Source: Salinicola lusitanus (GTDB lineage Bacteria; Pseudomonadota; Gammaproteobacteria; Pseudomonadales; Halomonadaceae). From it: a DNA stretch of 64,000 nucleotides. Location: the NCBI RefSeq assembly GCF_003206045.1, contig NZ_PZJM01000002.1, forward strand, positions 368,462 through 432,461, in the 5' to 3' direction. The notes under the pieces were generated by a model, which was given only the letters and a program-made list of their open reading frames with translations, ran no database searches and was not told the origin of the DNA. Numbering within the stretch: the stretch's first letter is position 1; each line of letters opens with the position of its first letter. The translations under genes were made by a program, and so were the position numbers. Positions 36,867 to 43,930 of this stretch are shown here, piece after piece.

Positions 36867-37105
36867 TACTGACTGTATCTTCTATTTACAGTTTGCCGGC
36901 TTTAACCGACATACTGTCGTCAATATCTTTCGCCTTTGGTCTAATTTTTACGCCAGGATTGTAAAAAATTATAACAGCACCAAAATATCCTTTGCTTGGG
37001 CGTCGTTTAGTGGCGACAATTTATGCACTAAGTCGAATTCGGTTCTATTAACCGACACCGGCTTCACCGAGTTCATGGTCGCTTTCCACAAGAAGCGATC
37101 TTTTC

Positions 37106-37157
37106 CGGCCCGTAAGTCAGTCACTACCCCTGGTGACGCTTATCGGGCCGTTTTTTT
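37106..37157 (+). terminator. Extended hairpin with T-run
   Basis: CGGCCCGTAAG (37106-37116) pairs with CTTATCGGGCCG (37139-37150) with one bulged base; an inner GTCAC/GTGAC stem extends it. Seven T residues follow. A strong terminator before the structural operon, or an inovirus intergenic hairpin (packaging signal) with terminator function. Confidence 0.7.
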
Positions 37158-37340
37158 GTCCCCGATTCCTGCCGCAACCGCGTTCCCCTTGGTCCGTGGC
37201 GCTTTCGCCTGCTCGTCTTTCCCAGCCCGACAGGCTTCCCCGGCGTCACGGGCCCTTTTTATTCCCCAAGCGATCACGCGTTCACTCCTGAATGCGCATC
37301 GCAGTACTCCCGCAGCACCCACCCACACGAGGAACACCCA

Positions 37341-37547
37341 ATGACCACCGCGAAGAAACAACCCGTTCGCGTGTTCCTGGATCAGAGCGACCACTCCCGG
37401 TTTCTCGTCCAGGCTGGCACCAACCGCCTGACCCCTTCCGCCCTGGGCGAACGGCTCTTTCAGTACGGCCTTGCGCAACTCGAGCGCGGCGACCGCTCCG
37501 TCCTGGAAGGTGACCCTTCTCCGGCCCGCCCGGAACCGGGGCTCTAA
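37341..37547 (+). CDS. Small prophage protein of unknown function
   Basis: A 67-residue hydrophilic protein starting MTTAKKQPVRVFLDQSDHSRF, with AGGAA about 7 bases before the ATG. It has a basic N-terminus and a helical middle (LTPSALGERLFQYGLAQLE), which might be a ribbon-helix-helix or small DNA-binding fold, but I cannot assign it. It is the first gene after the extended hairpin and is followed directly by another small gene. Confidence 0.6.
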   Translation: MTTAKKQPVRVFLDQSDHSRFLVQAGTNRLTPSALGERLFQYGLAQLERGDRSVLEGDPSPARPEPGL

Positions 37548-37549
37548 TC

Positions 37550-37903
37550 ATGTTCCTGCCTGCCCGTCACCCGTCGCCCATCGGTCGCACGGCCTCCCAG
37601 GCCGGAACCGTGCCCCCCGTCATACCCTGCGCAGCACGGGTTGACGGGGGGTGCGGGATCGGCCGCCGTGCTTCACGACCGATGGCAGGCGGTGTCGGGT
37701 GGGCAGACGCCTGCCCGGAGCCCCGAGTTCTGAGGGAGCGGGCCCGGCGGTGTCTCCAGGGGCGCGATTACGGTCACGCCGCGCTTCTCTACGCCCAGGC
37801 CGAACACTTAACCCGGATGCTCGACCCCGAGTCATCCGACCTATCAGAGCTAGTCGTACTCGCTCGCCACTGCCACACCCTGGCAACCCAGTACCAACGC
37901 TAA
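37550..37903 (+). CDS. Small prophage protein, start uncertain
   Basis: The frame spans up to 117 residues. Only the C-terminal part (from about 37682, MAGGVGWADACPEPRVLRERA) looks like protein: a helical repeat-like segment with RCLQGRDYGHAALLYAQAE that resembles a single TPR-type helix pair. The N-terminal 44 residues are Pro/Gly-rich and may be untranslated. No family assigned. It is 13 bases before the ssDNA-binding-like gene. Confidence 0.5.
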   Translation: MFLPARHPSPIGRTASQAGTVPPVIPCAARVDGGCGIGRRASRPMAGGVGWADACPEPRVLRERARRCLQGRDYGHAALLYAQAEHLTRMLDPESSDLSELVVLARHCHTLATQYQR

Positions 37904-37916
37904 AAGGAACCAAACC

Positions 37917-38252
37917 ATGTCCATGATCAACACCATTCAAGCCCACGTTATCGGTGCCTCCCGCTACGAAGTCGAGGGCATCAAAGGGGCCAAGCTGATC
38001 ATCATGAACGAGGCCGCGCCGGACAACGACAACCTGTTCGGCTTCCAGACCTCCACCATGTCCGCCCCGTTCGAGATGGTCGACAAGATCCGCGAACTCA
38101 ACCCGCGCTTGCCCGGCAACCTGGAGCTCGACGTCGAGATCCGCGCCTCCCAAGGCAAGGTAACGATGCACGCCATTGCCGTGCGTGAAGCCAGCGTGAC
38201 CGGTCGCCGCCCGAGCGATACCAAGCCGGACAGCACCAGCAAGACCAACTGA
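37917..38252 (+). CDS. Putative inovirus ssDNA-binding protein (gpV-like)
   Basis: A 111-residue protein with a good AAGGAA ribosome site. It looks like a small beta-rich (OB-like) domain (about 1-90: IQAHVIGASRYEVEGIKGAKL ... LELDVEIRASQGKVTMHAIAV) plus a polar, disordered tail. Its position just before the tiny coat proteins and pVIII is where inoviruses encode the gpV-type protein that coats phage ssDNA. The role is inferred from position and size; sequence identity to a known gpV could not be checked. Confidence 0.6.
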   Translation: MSMINTIQAHVIGASRYEVEGIKGAKLIIMNEAAPDNDNLFGFQTSTMSAPFEMVDKIRELNPRLPGNLELDVEIRASQGKVTMHAIAVREASVTGRRPSDTKPDSTSKTN

Positions 38253-38290
38253 TATCGCCATCGCATAACCCGGATAACGAGGAGCCACCA

Positions 38291-38389
38291 ATGACCGCTG
38301 AACAGTTCGATCAACTGTGGCTCCTCACGTTTTGTACCGCGCTCGTCGTCTCATTCGGGCTCGGTGCAATCAAGGGTGGCCAACGATGA
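38291..38389 (+). CDS. Tiny membrane protein, pVII/pIX-like minor coat candidate
   Basis: A 32-residue frame (MTAEQFDQLWLLTFCTALVV onward) with GAGGAG 6 bases upstream of the ATG. One hydrophobic helix with a charged end. The length equals that of fd pVII/pIX (33 and 32 residues) and the place before pVIII is right. Its stop overlaps the next start as ATGA. Short, but both translation signal and synteny support it. Confidence 0.72.
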   Translation: MTAEQFDQLWLLTFCTALVVSFGLGAIKGGQR

Positions 38390-38493
38390 GCTCCGCAACC
38401 CTCATCGGCTACCTGTTAGGAGCCTACGCCCTAGGTTGGGCGTGGGGTAAGTCCACACTCGCGTTCAAGCAATTCATGGAAAAAACACTATGA
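38386..38493 (+). CDS. Tiny membrane protein, second minor coat candidate
   Basis: A 35-residue frame (MSSATLIGYLLGAYALGWAW then KSTLAFKQFMEKTL) starting in the ATGA overlap with the previous gene and ending in an ATGA overlap with the pVIII gene. One membrane helix with a basic C-terminus. Three ATGA-coupled genes in a row make a tight coat-protein cassette. Probably the pIX or pVII counterpart that caps the virion tip. Confidence 0.72.
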   Translation: MSSATLIGYLLGAYALGWAWGKSTLAFKQFMEKTL

Positions 38494-38759
38494 AAACCCA
38501 ACTGAAAAACGCTGCCGTCCGTACCCGTTTCGCCCTCCGCAAAGTCGCCGGCAAGGCAACGGCTGTCTCCGTCACCATGATTGGCGGCACCACCGCTGCC
38601 ATGGCATCCGACGGTGGCTCTGCTGCATCTGCCGCATTCTCTGAACTCTCCAGCCAGGCCGCCAGTATGGCCAGCGAAGCGTGGCCCGTCGTGACCGCCA
38701 TCGTCGGCTCACTGCTCGCCATCGGCCTGTTCAAGAAGTTCGCCAACAAAGCCACCTGA
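38490..38759 (+). CDS. Major coat protein pVIII
   Basis: An 89-residue precursor. A long basic N-region and hydrophobic stretch end at AMA, giving predicted cleavage before SDGGSAAS and a mature protein of about 50 residues, the fd size. The mature part has an acidic N-terminus, a single membrane helix (AWPVVTAIVGSLLAIGL) and the basic end FKKFANKAT, strikingly like fd pVIII (LFKKFTSKAS). It forms the helical virion coat around the ssDNA. A strong terminator follows directly, as in classical inoviruses. Confidence 0.92.
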   Translation: MKTQLKNAAVRTRFALRKVAGKATAVSVTMIGGTTAAMASDGGSAASAAFSELSSQAASMASEAWPVVTAIVGSLLAIGLFKKFANKAT

Positions 38760-38819
38760 TCCGGTGGTTCAACCGGCCCCGATCTCCGCCCTGGGCGTAC
38801 ACCGGGGCCGGTGACTCAA

Positions 38820-38843
38820 GGGGCCTTCCGGGGCTCCTTTTTT
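38820..38843 (+). terminator. Terminator after the major coat gene
   Basis: GGGGCC (38820-38825) pairs with GGCTCC (38832-38837), including one G-T pair, followed by six T residues. A longer upstream hairpin (ACCGGCCCCG with CGGGGCCGGT) lies at about 38773-38812. Inoviruses use a terminator here to keep pVIII mRNA far above that of pIII and later genes. Confidence 0.75.
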
Positions 38844-38854
38844 GTTGGTGGCTT

Positions 38855-40171
38855 ATGCGAATTCTTATTTTTCTTCTTTTTGCTATCGCCTATTCATCGA
38901 ATGTGTCGGCGGCTCAAATAATAGCTACCTATAGTTATGCCGATCGGTATTTTGGTCATGATGAACCTATTTCTAGACTCATCCCTAGATACCCCGATCA
39001 CGCACTCTGGGCTAGGTTTAACCGCGATGATACTAAAATTATTTATGCTGAAAAAATCACGAACATAGATTCTGACTATGTGCTTCCCGATGTTCCTATT
39101 TACAATTTCGTCTATACCGACGAGCAGTGCCAGTCTGCTTATGGTGGCGAACGCATTATAGATGGCCCCTCCCTAGATAACTTATCTGCCAATTTTGGCT
39201 CTTGTTCTGTTACTGCCGGCCCCGGACTCACAGCATGCGGGAGCAATGATGATGGAACGACTTGGTGTTCTGCCAATTGGGTTGCTGTGTCTACCGGGGA
39301 AAAAAATGAAGATGAAGAAGTTGAAACCCCGGATATATATGAGCCTACTGACGACCCTGATTCCTGTTCCATAGGCTCCGTTACAACAGGTGGTAAAACC
39401 TATTGCTATACCGGCGGCGCTAACAATGTCACCGAGGTGACTATCGACGAAAACGGGGATGTTATCGATGACTCCAATGACGGCGGCAACTCTGGCGGCA
39501 GTGACGGCGGTGGTTCTGGCGGGGGTGGCGGCTCTGACGGCGGTTCATCCGGTGATGGTTCCGGTGGCGGCGGCGGCTCTGGTGGTGGCGGCTCGTCAGG
39601 GGGCGGTAGTGGGGATGGTGGGTCGTCCGGTGGCGATAGCGGCTCTGACGGTGGCAATTCTGGCGGGGACGGTGACAGCGGTAGCGATGACGGCGAGGGG
39701 CTGGATGGCGTCATCGATGCCATCGGCAGTGTCCGCAAGGCCATCAACGATGGCTTCTCTAACCTCGTCGACACCTTCACCAACCAGGATGGCGCGCCCT
39801 CGGGCGAAGATGTCGTGGCCGATTTCGACGGCCAGGGCCTCAGCGATGACCTGATGGCCGAGGTCGAGTCCCAGAACGACGGCATCCAGGGCGAACTGAC
39901 ACAGCGTTACCAGGATCTATTCGAGTCCGATTCCAGCATCCTCGGTTCGGCCCTGAACAGCGTCAGGGACACCGCCACCTCCTGGCTTCCCTCGATCCCT
40001 TCCGGTGGCGGCTGCAACCCGCTGTCGTTCTCCTTCCAGGGCCACACGCTGACGATTGAGTGTCGCGTCTTCGATCTCATCAAAGCCGCCCTCTCCTGGA
40101 TTCTGTTCTTCTTCACCGCGTACCAGATCACCATGATGGCGCTGTCGTATCGCAACGGCGGGGAGGCCTAA
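38855..40171 (+). CDS. Minor coat/adsorption protein pIII
   Basis: A 438-residue protein. The start at 38855 gives a signal peptide (MRILIFLLFAIAYSSNVSA, cleavage near 19). Residues about 20-205 form a Cys-containing domain encoded by AT-rich DNA, the likely receptor-binding part; then a Gly/Ser/Asp-rich linker of roughly 80 residues made of GGGSGG-type repeats; then a helical C-domain and a membrane anchor (about 410-430) near the end. This is the pIII plan. It should bind the host pilus and end phage release. The host receptor cannot be read from the sequence. Confidence 0.87.
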   Translation: MRILIFLLFAIAYSSNVSAAQIIATYSYADRYFGHDEPISRLIPRYPDHALWARFNRDDTKIIYAEKITNIDSDYVLPDVPIYNFVYTDEQCQSAYGGERIIDGPSLDNLSANFGSCSVTAGPGLTACGSNDDGTTWCSANWVAVSTGEKNEDEEVETPDIYEPTDDPDSCSIGSVTTGGKTYCYTGGANNVTEVTIDENGDVIDDSNDGGNSGGSDGGGSGGGGGSDGGSSGDGSGGGGGSGGGGSSGGGSGDGGSSGGDSGSDGGNSGGDGDSGSDDGEGLDGVIDAIGSVRKAINDGFSNLVDTFTNQDGAPSGEDVVADFDGQGLSDDLMAEVESQNDGIQGELTQRYQDLFESDSSILGSALNSVRDTATSWLPSIPSGGGCNPLSFSFQGHTLTIECRVFDLIKAALSWILFFFTAYQITMMALSYRNGGEA

Positions 40172-40173
40172 TC

Positions 40174-40524
40174 ATGGGAGCCCTCGTCCGCCTACTTTTC
40201 ACTGCCCTGGTCCCGCTGCTCCGCGAGTTCTTCAAGCACTTCGGTGGCGTGCTGCTGCGGTTCTTCTTTTGGCTCAAGGTCGCCAGATTCGGCCTGTTCA
40301 TGATCAAGGTCGGGATCTTCCTCGGCCTCGTCACCGGCATGGCCGCCGTGATTTCCGGTGTGGTCGACGGGCTGACGGTGTCCCTCCCGCCGCTGTTGGC
40401 CGACGGGTTCAACCGGGTCTTGCCGGACAACTTCTCCAACTGTGTCGCCGCCCTGGTCATGGCGAAGTTCGCGGTCTTCGCGCTCCAGGTGAAGGACCGC
40501 ATCTTGAGTCTTGGGGGCATCTGA
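40174..40524 (+). CDS. Minor coat protein pVI (DUF2523)
   Basis: A 116-residue very hydrophobic protein with about three membrane helices, matching the DUF2523 family of inovirus pVI-like proteins in length and place. The start at 40174 has GGGAGG inside the end of the pIII gene. pVI and pIII form the end of the virion that leaves the cell last. Its stop shares a base with the zot start (TGATG). Confidence 0.82.
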   Translation: MGALVRLLFTALVPLLREFFKHFGGVLLRFFFWLKVARFGLFMIKVGIFLGLVTGMAAVISGVVDGLTVSLPPLLADGFNRVLPDNFSNCVAALVMAKFAVFALQVKDRILSLGGI

Positions 40525-41606
40525 TGGCCGTCTACGTCGTCACCGGCAAGCTCGGCGCGGGTAAAACCCTGGTCGCGGTGGGCAAGATCAAGGACAAGCT
40601 GAACCGCGGCTGCCCGGTGGCTACCAACCTGGATCTCCGGCTGAACAAGCTGATCGGGGAGAAGGCCAGGAACACCCGCGTCTATCGCATCCCGGATAAG
40701 CCCCAGTTGGCCGACCTGGAAGCGATCGGCAGGGGCAATGACACCTACGACGAAGCCAAGAACGGTCTCCTGGTGCTCGACGAGTGTGGTACCTGGTTCA
40801 ACTCCCGCTCCTGGGCCGACAAGTCGCGCCAGGCCGTCATCGACTGGTTTCTCCACGCTCGGAAATTGGGCTGGGACATCATTTTCCTGATCCAGGATCT
40901 CTCGATCATGGACAAGCAGGCCCGCGTTGCCCTGGCGGAGCACGTCGTCTACTGCCGCCGCCTGGATCGCCTCTCGATCCCGTTCATCGGCTCGCTGTGG
41001 TCGATGTTCGCCGGCGGCAAGCTGCCGATGCCCAAGGTCCACCTCGGCATCGTCAAGTACGGGGATTCTCCGCAAAGCCTCGTCGTCGAGCGCTGGACCT
41101 ATACCGGCCGCTCGCTCTACCCGGCCTATGACACCAAGCAGGCGTTCTCCGACGCCTACCCCCACCAGACCTATTCCATGCTGCCGCCGTGGCTCACCCA
41201 TGGCGTGTTCCGCGTGCCCCGCGACGCGAGGTTCTACATGCGCCTGACCCGCATCTACTGGAAACGCTTCAACCGACCGTTGATGGCGGTCGCCGCTTTC
41301 GCTCTGGGAATCGTCCTCACCACGTCCGTGCTGGTCATCGATGAAGTCGATGCGCGCAACAGCCGACCGGACCCGGAGGCCACGCCCGACACCCCCGCCC
41401 CCACGGTCGACCTCACGGCCTACCAACGGGCGCGGATCACCGGGTATGCCCAACTGGGCGACCTCACCACCTATCGACTCCTGGACGGCGACAACCGGCC
41501 CACCACCAGCCACGACCTCGAGCGCCAAGGGCTCACCGTCGTGCCGATGGGCGCCTGTCACCTCCGCCTCGAATCTGGAGCTCAACATGCTGACATCGGT
41601 TGTTAG
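40524..41606 (+). CDS. Zot-like assembly ATPase (pI)
   Basis: A 360-residue Zot-family protein. Walker A GKLGAGKT is near residue 8 and Walker B LLVLDECG near residue 82, followed by RSWADKSRQAVIDWFLHARKLGWD, a family signature. A membrane helix (about 258-276) separates the cytosolic ATPase from a periplasmic tail of about 80 residues. It drives phage extrusion through the inner membrane. Its end overlaps the secretin start by 20 bp. Confidence 0.93.
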   Translation: MAVYVVTGKLGAGKTLVAVGKIKDKLNRGCPVATNLDLRLNKLIGEKARNTRVYRIPDKPQLADLEAIGRGNDTYDEAKNGLLVLDECGTWFNSRSWADKSRQAVIDWFLHARKLGWDIIFLIQDLSIMDKQARVALAEHVVYCRRLDRLSIPFIGSLWSMFAGGKLPMPKVHLGIVKYGDSPQSLVVERWTYTGRSLYPAYDTKQAFSDAYPHQTYSMLPPWLTHGVFRVPRDARFYMRLTRIYWKRFNRPLMAVAAFALGIVLTTSVLVIDEVDARNSRPDPEATPDTPAPTVDLTAYQRARITGYAQLGDLTTYRLLDGDNRPTTSHDLERQGLTVVPMGACHLRLESGAQHADIGC

Positions 41607-42873
41607 ATCCCTTTGCAATGCCCTGTTTGTCTCGCTGCTGGCTGCATGGCTGTTATTGCTGGCGCGGCCATTGTTCGCCATGCCCATCGATATGCAGGGC
41701 GCCGACGTGCGGGAGTTCGTTCACTGGTACAGCCAGGAAACCGCCACGCCCATCGCCATCGATCCTCGCGTGGACGGCACCCTGACCGTCTACGCCCCGG
41801 ACGTGACGCCGGAACAGCTCCCGGAGTTCTTCCAGGGGGTGATGCAGTCCCACGGCTACCAGCTCGTCCCCGGCAATCCGCCGACGCTGGTACCCGCTCG
41901 GTCTCAACAGACGTTCATGGCCCAGATCGGCACCCCGGCCCCTCGGGATCCCAGCGTCTCCCGCGTGCTGCCGATCACCCACCTCCGGGCCGACGATCTC
42001 GCGCCCCTGGTCGATGCCTTCCTGGCCCAGACCACCACCGGCAGCCTCACCGCCGCCAATGCCCAGATCCTCCACGCCGCCAACGCGCTCCTGGTCAACG
42101 GCCCCCAAGATCGGATCGACGCTCTGGAGCAGCTCCTGCCGCAGATCGATGTCACCCGCGCCCAGGTCCTCATTCGCGCCATCATCTTCGAAACCAGCGA
42201 CGGCGATACCTTCGATCTTGGTGTCGCCTTCGGCCGAGCCAGGAACGGCAGCAACGCCGCCGGCGGCTTCAACACCTCCAGCCTGGGTAACGCGCTCTCG
42301 GTGCCCGGGGCTTCGTTCGGGATCTTCGACGGCGACACCCTCGCGCTCGCGGTGAACGCCATCCGTCGCGACTCCAATGCCCGCGTACTCTCCACGCCGC
42401 AGATCCTCACCCTGTCCGGCCAGCGCGGCACCATCAGCGTCGGACAGAACGTGCCGTTCATCACCGGGCGGATCACCGGCGAAGCGGCCAACATCGAAAA
42501 CCCGTTCCAGACCATCGAGCGCAAGGACATCGGCATCACCCTGAACGTGTTCCCGGTGGTCACGCCCTCCGGGCTGGTGGTCATGGACGTCAACACCGCC
42601 GCCGACAGCCTGACCGACTCGCTGTTGGCCTCGGACATCATCACCAACCAACGCAGCATCGCCACCACGGTCCAGATCCAGTCCGGCCAGTCGGTGCTCC
42701 TGGGCGGCCTCGTCTCCGAAGAAAACCGCCGTCAGGAAAACTCCGTCCCGTTGCTCTCCGATATCCCCGTCATCGGCGGCCTGTTCCGCTCCACCTCGAC
42801 CAGCAGCCAGACCAGCAACCTCTATGTGCTGCTCCAGGCCACCGTGCTACCCACCCAGGAGGTCACGTCATGA
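41587..42873 (+). CDS. Phage-encoded secretin (pIV)
   Basis: A 428-residue secretin. The start at 41587 gives a signal peptide ending LLARPLFA, then N0/N1-type domains (about 30-190) and the secretin beta-barrel domain with the family hallmark VPLLSDIPVIGGLFRS near the C-terminus. It would form the outer-membrane channel for virion release. Many inoviruses borrow a host type II secretin; this one carries its own, so release should not depend on the host. Its stop overlaps the traX-like start (ATGA). Confidence 0.93.
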   Translation: MLTSVVRSLCNALFVSLLAAWLLLLARPLFAMPIDMQGADVREFVHWYSQETATPIAIDPRVDGTLTVYAPDVTPEQLPEFFQGVMQSHGYQLVPGNPPTLVPARSQQTFMAQIGTPAPRDPSVSRVLPITHLRADDLAPLVDAFLAQTTTGSLTAANAQILHAANALLVNGPQDRIDALEQLLPQIDVTRAQVLIRAIIFETSDGDTFDLGVAFGRARNGSNAAGGFNTSSLGNALSVPGASFGIFDGDTLALAVNAIRRDSNARVLSTPQILTLSGQRGTISVGQNVPFITGRITGEAANIENPFQTIERKDIGITLNVFPVVTPSGLVVMDVNTAADSLTDSLLASDIITNQRSIATTVQIQSGQSVLLGGLVSEENRRQENSVPLLSDIPVIGGLFRSTSTSSQTSNLYVLLQATVLPTQEVTS

Positions 42874-43616
42874 ACCCGGCTATCGATAGCTTTTCACCCA
42901 ACGATCGCGGCGGATCTCATAGGCAACCACTATTACCCAACGCCTGGGTACCGCTCGCCCAGTGGCTCGCGATCCTGGCCATGACCGCCGAGCACGTCTC
43001 CAAATATCTCTGGCCCGATGCCGCGTTCACGCCCTGGGCCATCACCCTCGGCCGCGTCGCCTTCCCGCTGTTCGCCGGCATGGTCGCGTGGCATCTCCTC
43101 CACAACACTCGTCGGCCGGCTCGATACGGCCTCCGGCTGCTCTGGGTAGGCTCCCTGGCGCAACTGCCCTATGCCCTGGTCGTCACCCCGGACAAGCTGA
43201 ATGTCTGCTTCACCCTCGCCCTGGGCCTGCTTGCCGTGGTCGCGCTGCAACAGATCCAGGAACGCACTCTCCAGGCGGCCATCGGCATCGTCCTGGTCAT
43301 TCTGGCTCTCTCGATCAGCCCCCACGTCGAGTACGGCCTGTTCGGCCTGCTCCTGGTGCCGGCGTTCGTGCTGGCCTACCGCTACCCACATCGCACCGTT
43401 GCCGCGATCCCGGTGCTACTCCTGGCCGCCGTCATTAACGGCTCCCCGCTGCACATGCTCATCAGCACCGCCACGGCCATGACGCTCATTCTCCTGGCCA
43501 ACGGTTCGCTGCGTCTCGATGTCCCGGTGCCGGCCATCCCGCGCCCGCTCCGGCTCTCCTGGTACCCGCTGCATTTGGCCGTCATCGCGGCTATCACCTG
43601 GAGCCTGTCGCTATGA
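42870..43616 (+). CDS. TraX-family membrane acetyltransferase
   Basis: A 248-residue polytopic protein of the TraX family (about seven helices). The first membrane part has WLAILAMTAEHVSKYLWP and the conserved FPLFAGMVAWHLLHNT, GSLAQLPYAL. F-plasmid TraX N-acetylates F pilin. In this phage it is ATGA-coupled to the secretin, so it is made with the export machinery. It may modify the coat protein pVIII, pIII, or the host pilin that serves as receptor, which would change adsorption or superinfection. The target is not evident. Confidence 0.85.
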   Translation: MNPAIDSFSPNDRGGSHRQPLLPNAWVPLAQWLAILAMTAEHVSKYLWPDAAFTPWAITLGRVAFPLFAGMVAWHLLHNTRRPARYGLRLLWVGSLAQLPYALVVTPDKLNVCFTLALGLLAVVALQQIQERTLQAAIGIVLVILALSISPHVEYGLFGLLLVPAFVLAYRYPHRTVAAIPVLLLAAVINGSPLHMLISTATAMTLILLANGSLRLDVPVPAIPRPLRLSWYPLHLAVIAAITWSLSL

Positions 43617-43879
43617 GGAGTTCAATACGGACTGCCGAGGGCACACGACTAGCGAGTGGGGGTAAACGAGTCTGTCGTGGGTCACCGGTAGTCAACGGGG
43701 CTGTCATTCCAACAACGACATACGATCACGACCTAAACCGTCTTTATATGTCTTTGATTGTCATTGAAAAACAGCAGATGCGCATGTCGAACCAGTCCCT
43801 TACGGTTGGATTGGTCAGTGTTCATGATTCAGCAGTCCAGCCGGGCGAGACCCTCCATGTAACACGTCTCGCAGATTAA
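43613..43879 (+). CDS. Doubtful small ORF before rep
   Basis: An 88-codon frame that begins in an ATGA overlap with the TraX gene but has no recognisable domain; an inner ATG at 43748 (MSLIVIEKQQMRMSNQSLTV) could be the real start of a 43-residue peptide. The composition is less GC-rich than around it. It may simply be the intergenic region in front of rep. Confidence 0.25.
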   Translation: MRSSIRTAEGTRLASGGKRVCRGSPVVNGAVIPTTTYDHDLNRLYMSLIVIEKQQMRMSNQSLTVGLVSVHDSAVQPGETLHVTRLAD

Positions 43880-43887
43880 CTATCGAA

Positions 43888-43917
43888 ACCGTCAAAAACC
43901 GTCATTGACCGTCATTA
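43888..43917. repeat. Three ACCGTCA iterons upstream of rep
   Basis: ACCGTCA occurs at 43888, 43898 and 43908, exactly 10 bases apart, ending 17 bases before the rep start. A 10-bp period puts all copies on one face of the helix. Likely a Rep or regulator binding site that autoregulates rep, or part of the plus-strand origin. Confidence 0.75.
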
Positions 43918-43930
43918 CAAGGAACATGCC

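Larger units (their letters stand above)
36413..37340. other. Hairpin-rich non-coding region, candidate phage origin region
   Basis: About 930 bases without a credible gene (the one long open frame lacks a ribosome site, composition or domain support and runs through two terminator-like hairpins). It is AT-rich in the middle and contains short perfect hairpins: ACTGTA/TACAGT (36872-36892), CGACA/TGTCG (36907-36919) and GTCG/CGAC (37002-37017), besides two larger hairpins. Inoviruses keep their strand origins and packaging signal in such an intergenic region. Which element does what cannot be told by eye. Confidence 0.5.

Noticed and set aside
36388..37344. 318-codon open frame in the prophage between the small HTH gene and the first late genes
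   Set aside because: No ribosome site, odd composition, no domain, and it runs through two hairpins with T-runs and AT-rich structured DNA.
39480..39700. Possible tandem repeat or CRISPR-like array
   Set aside because: The repetition is codon-level Gly/Ser/Asp linker of pIII, without constant repeats and unique spacers; no CRISPR array is seen anywhere in the window.
40128..41687. 519-codon minus-strand frame across pVI, zot and secretin
   Set aside because: Antisense shadow of well-supported phage genes; no ribosome site or domain.
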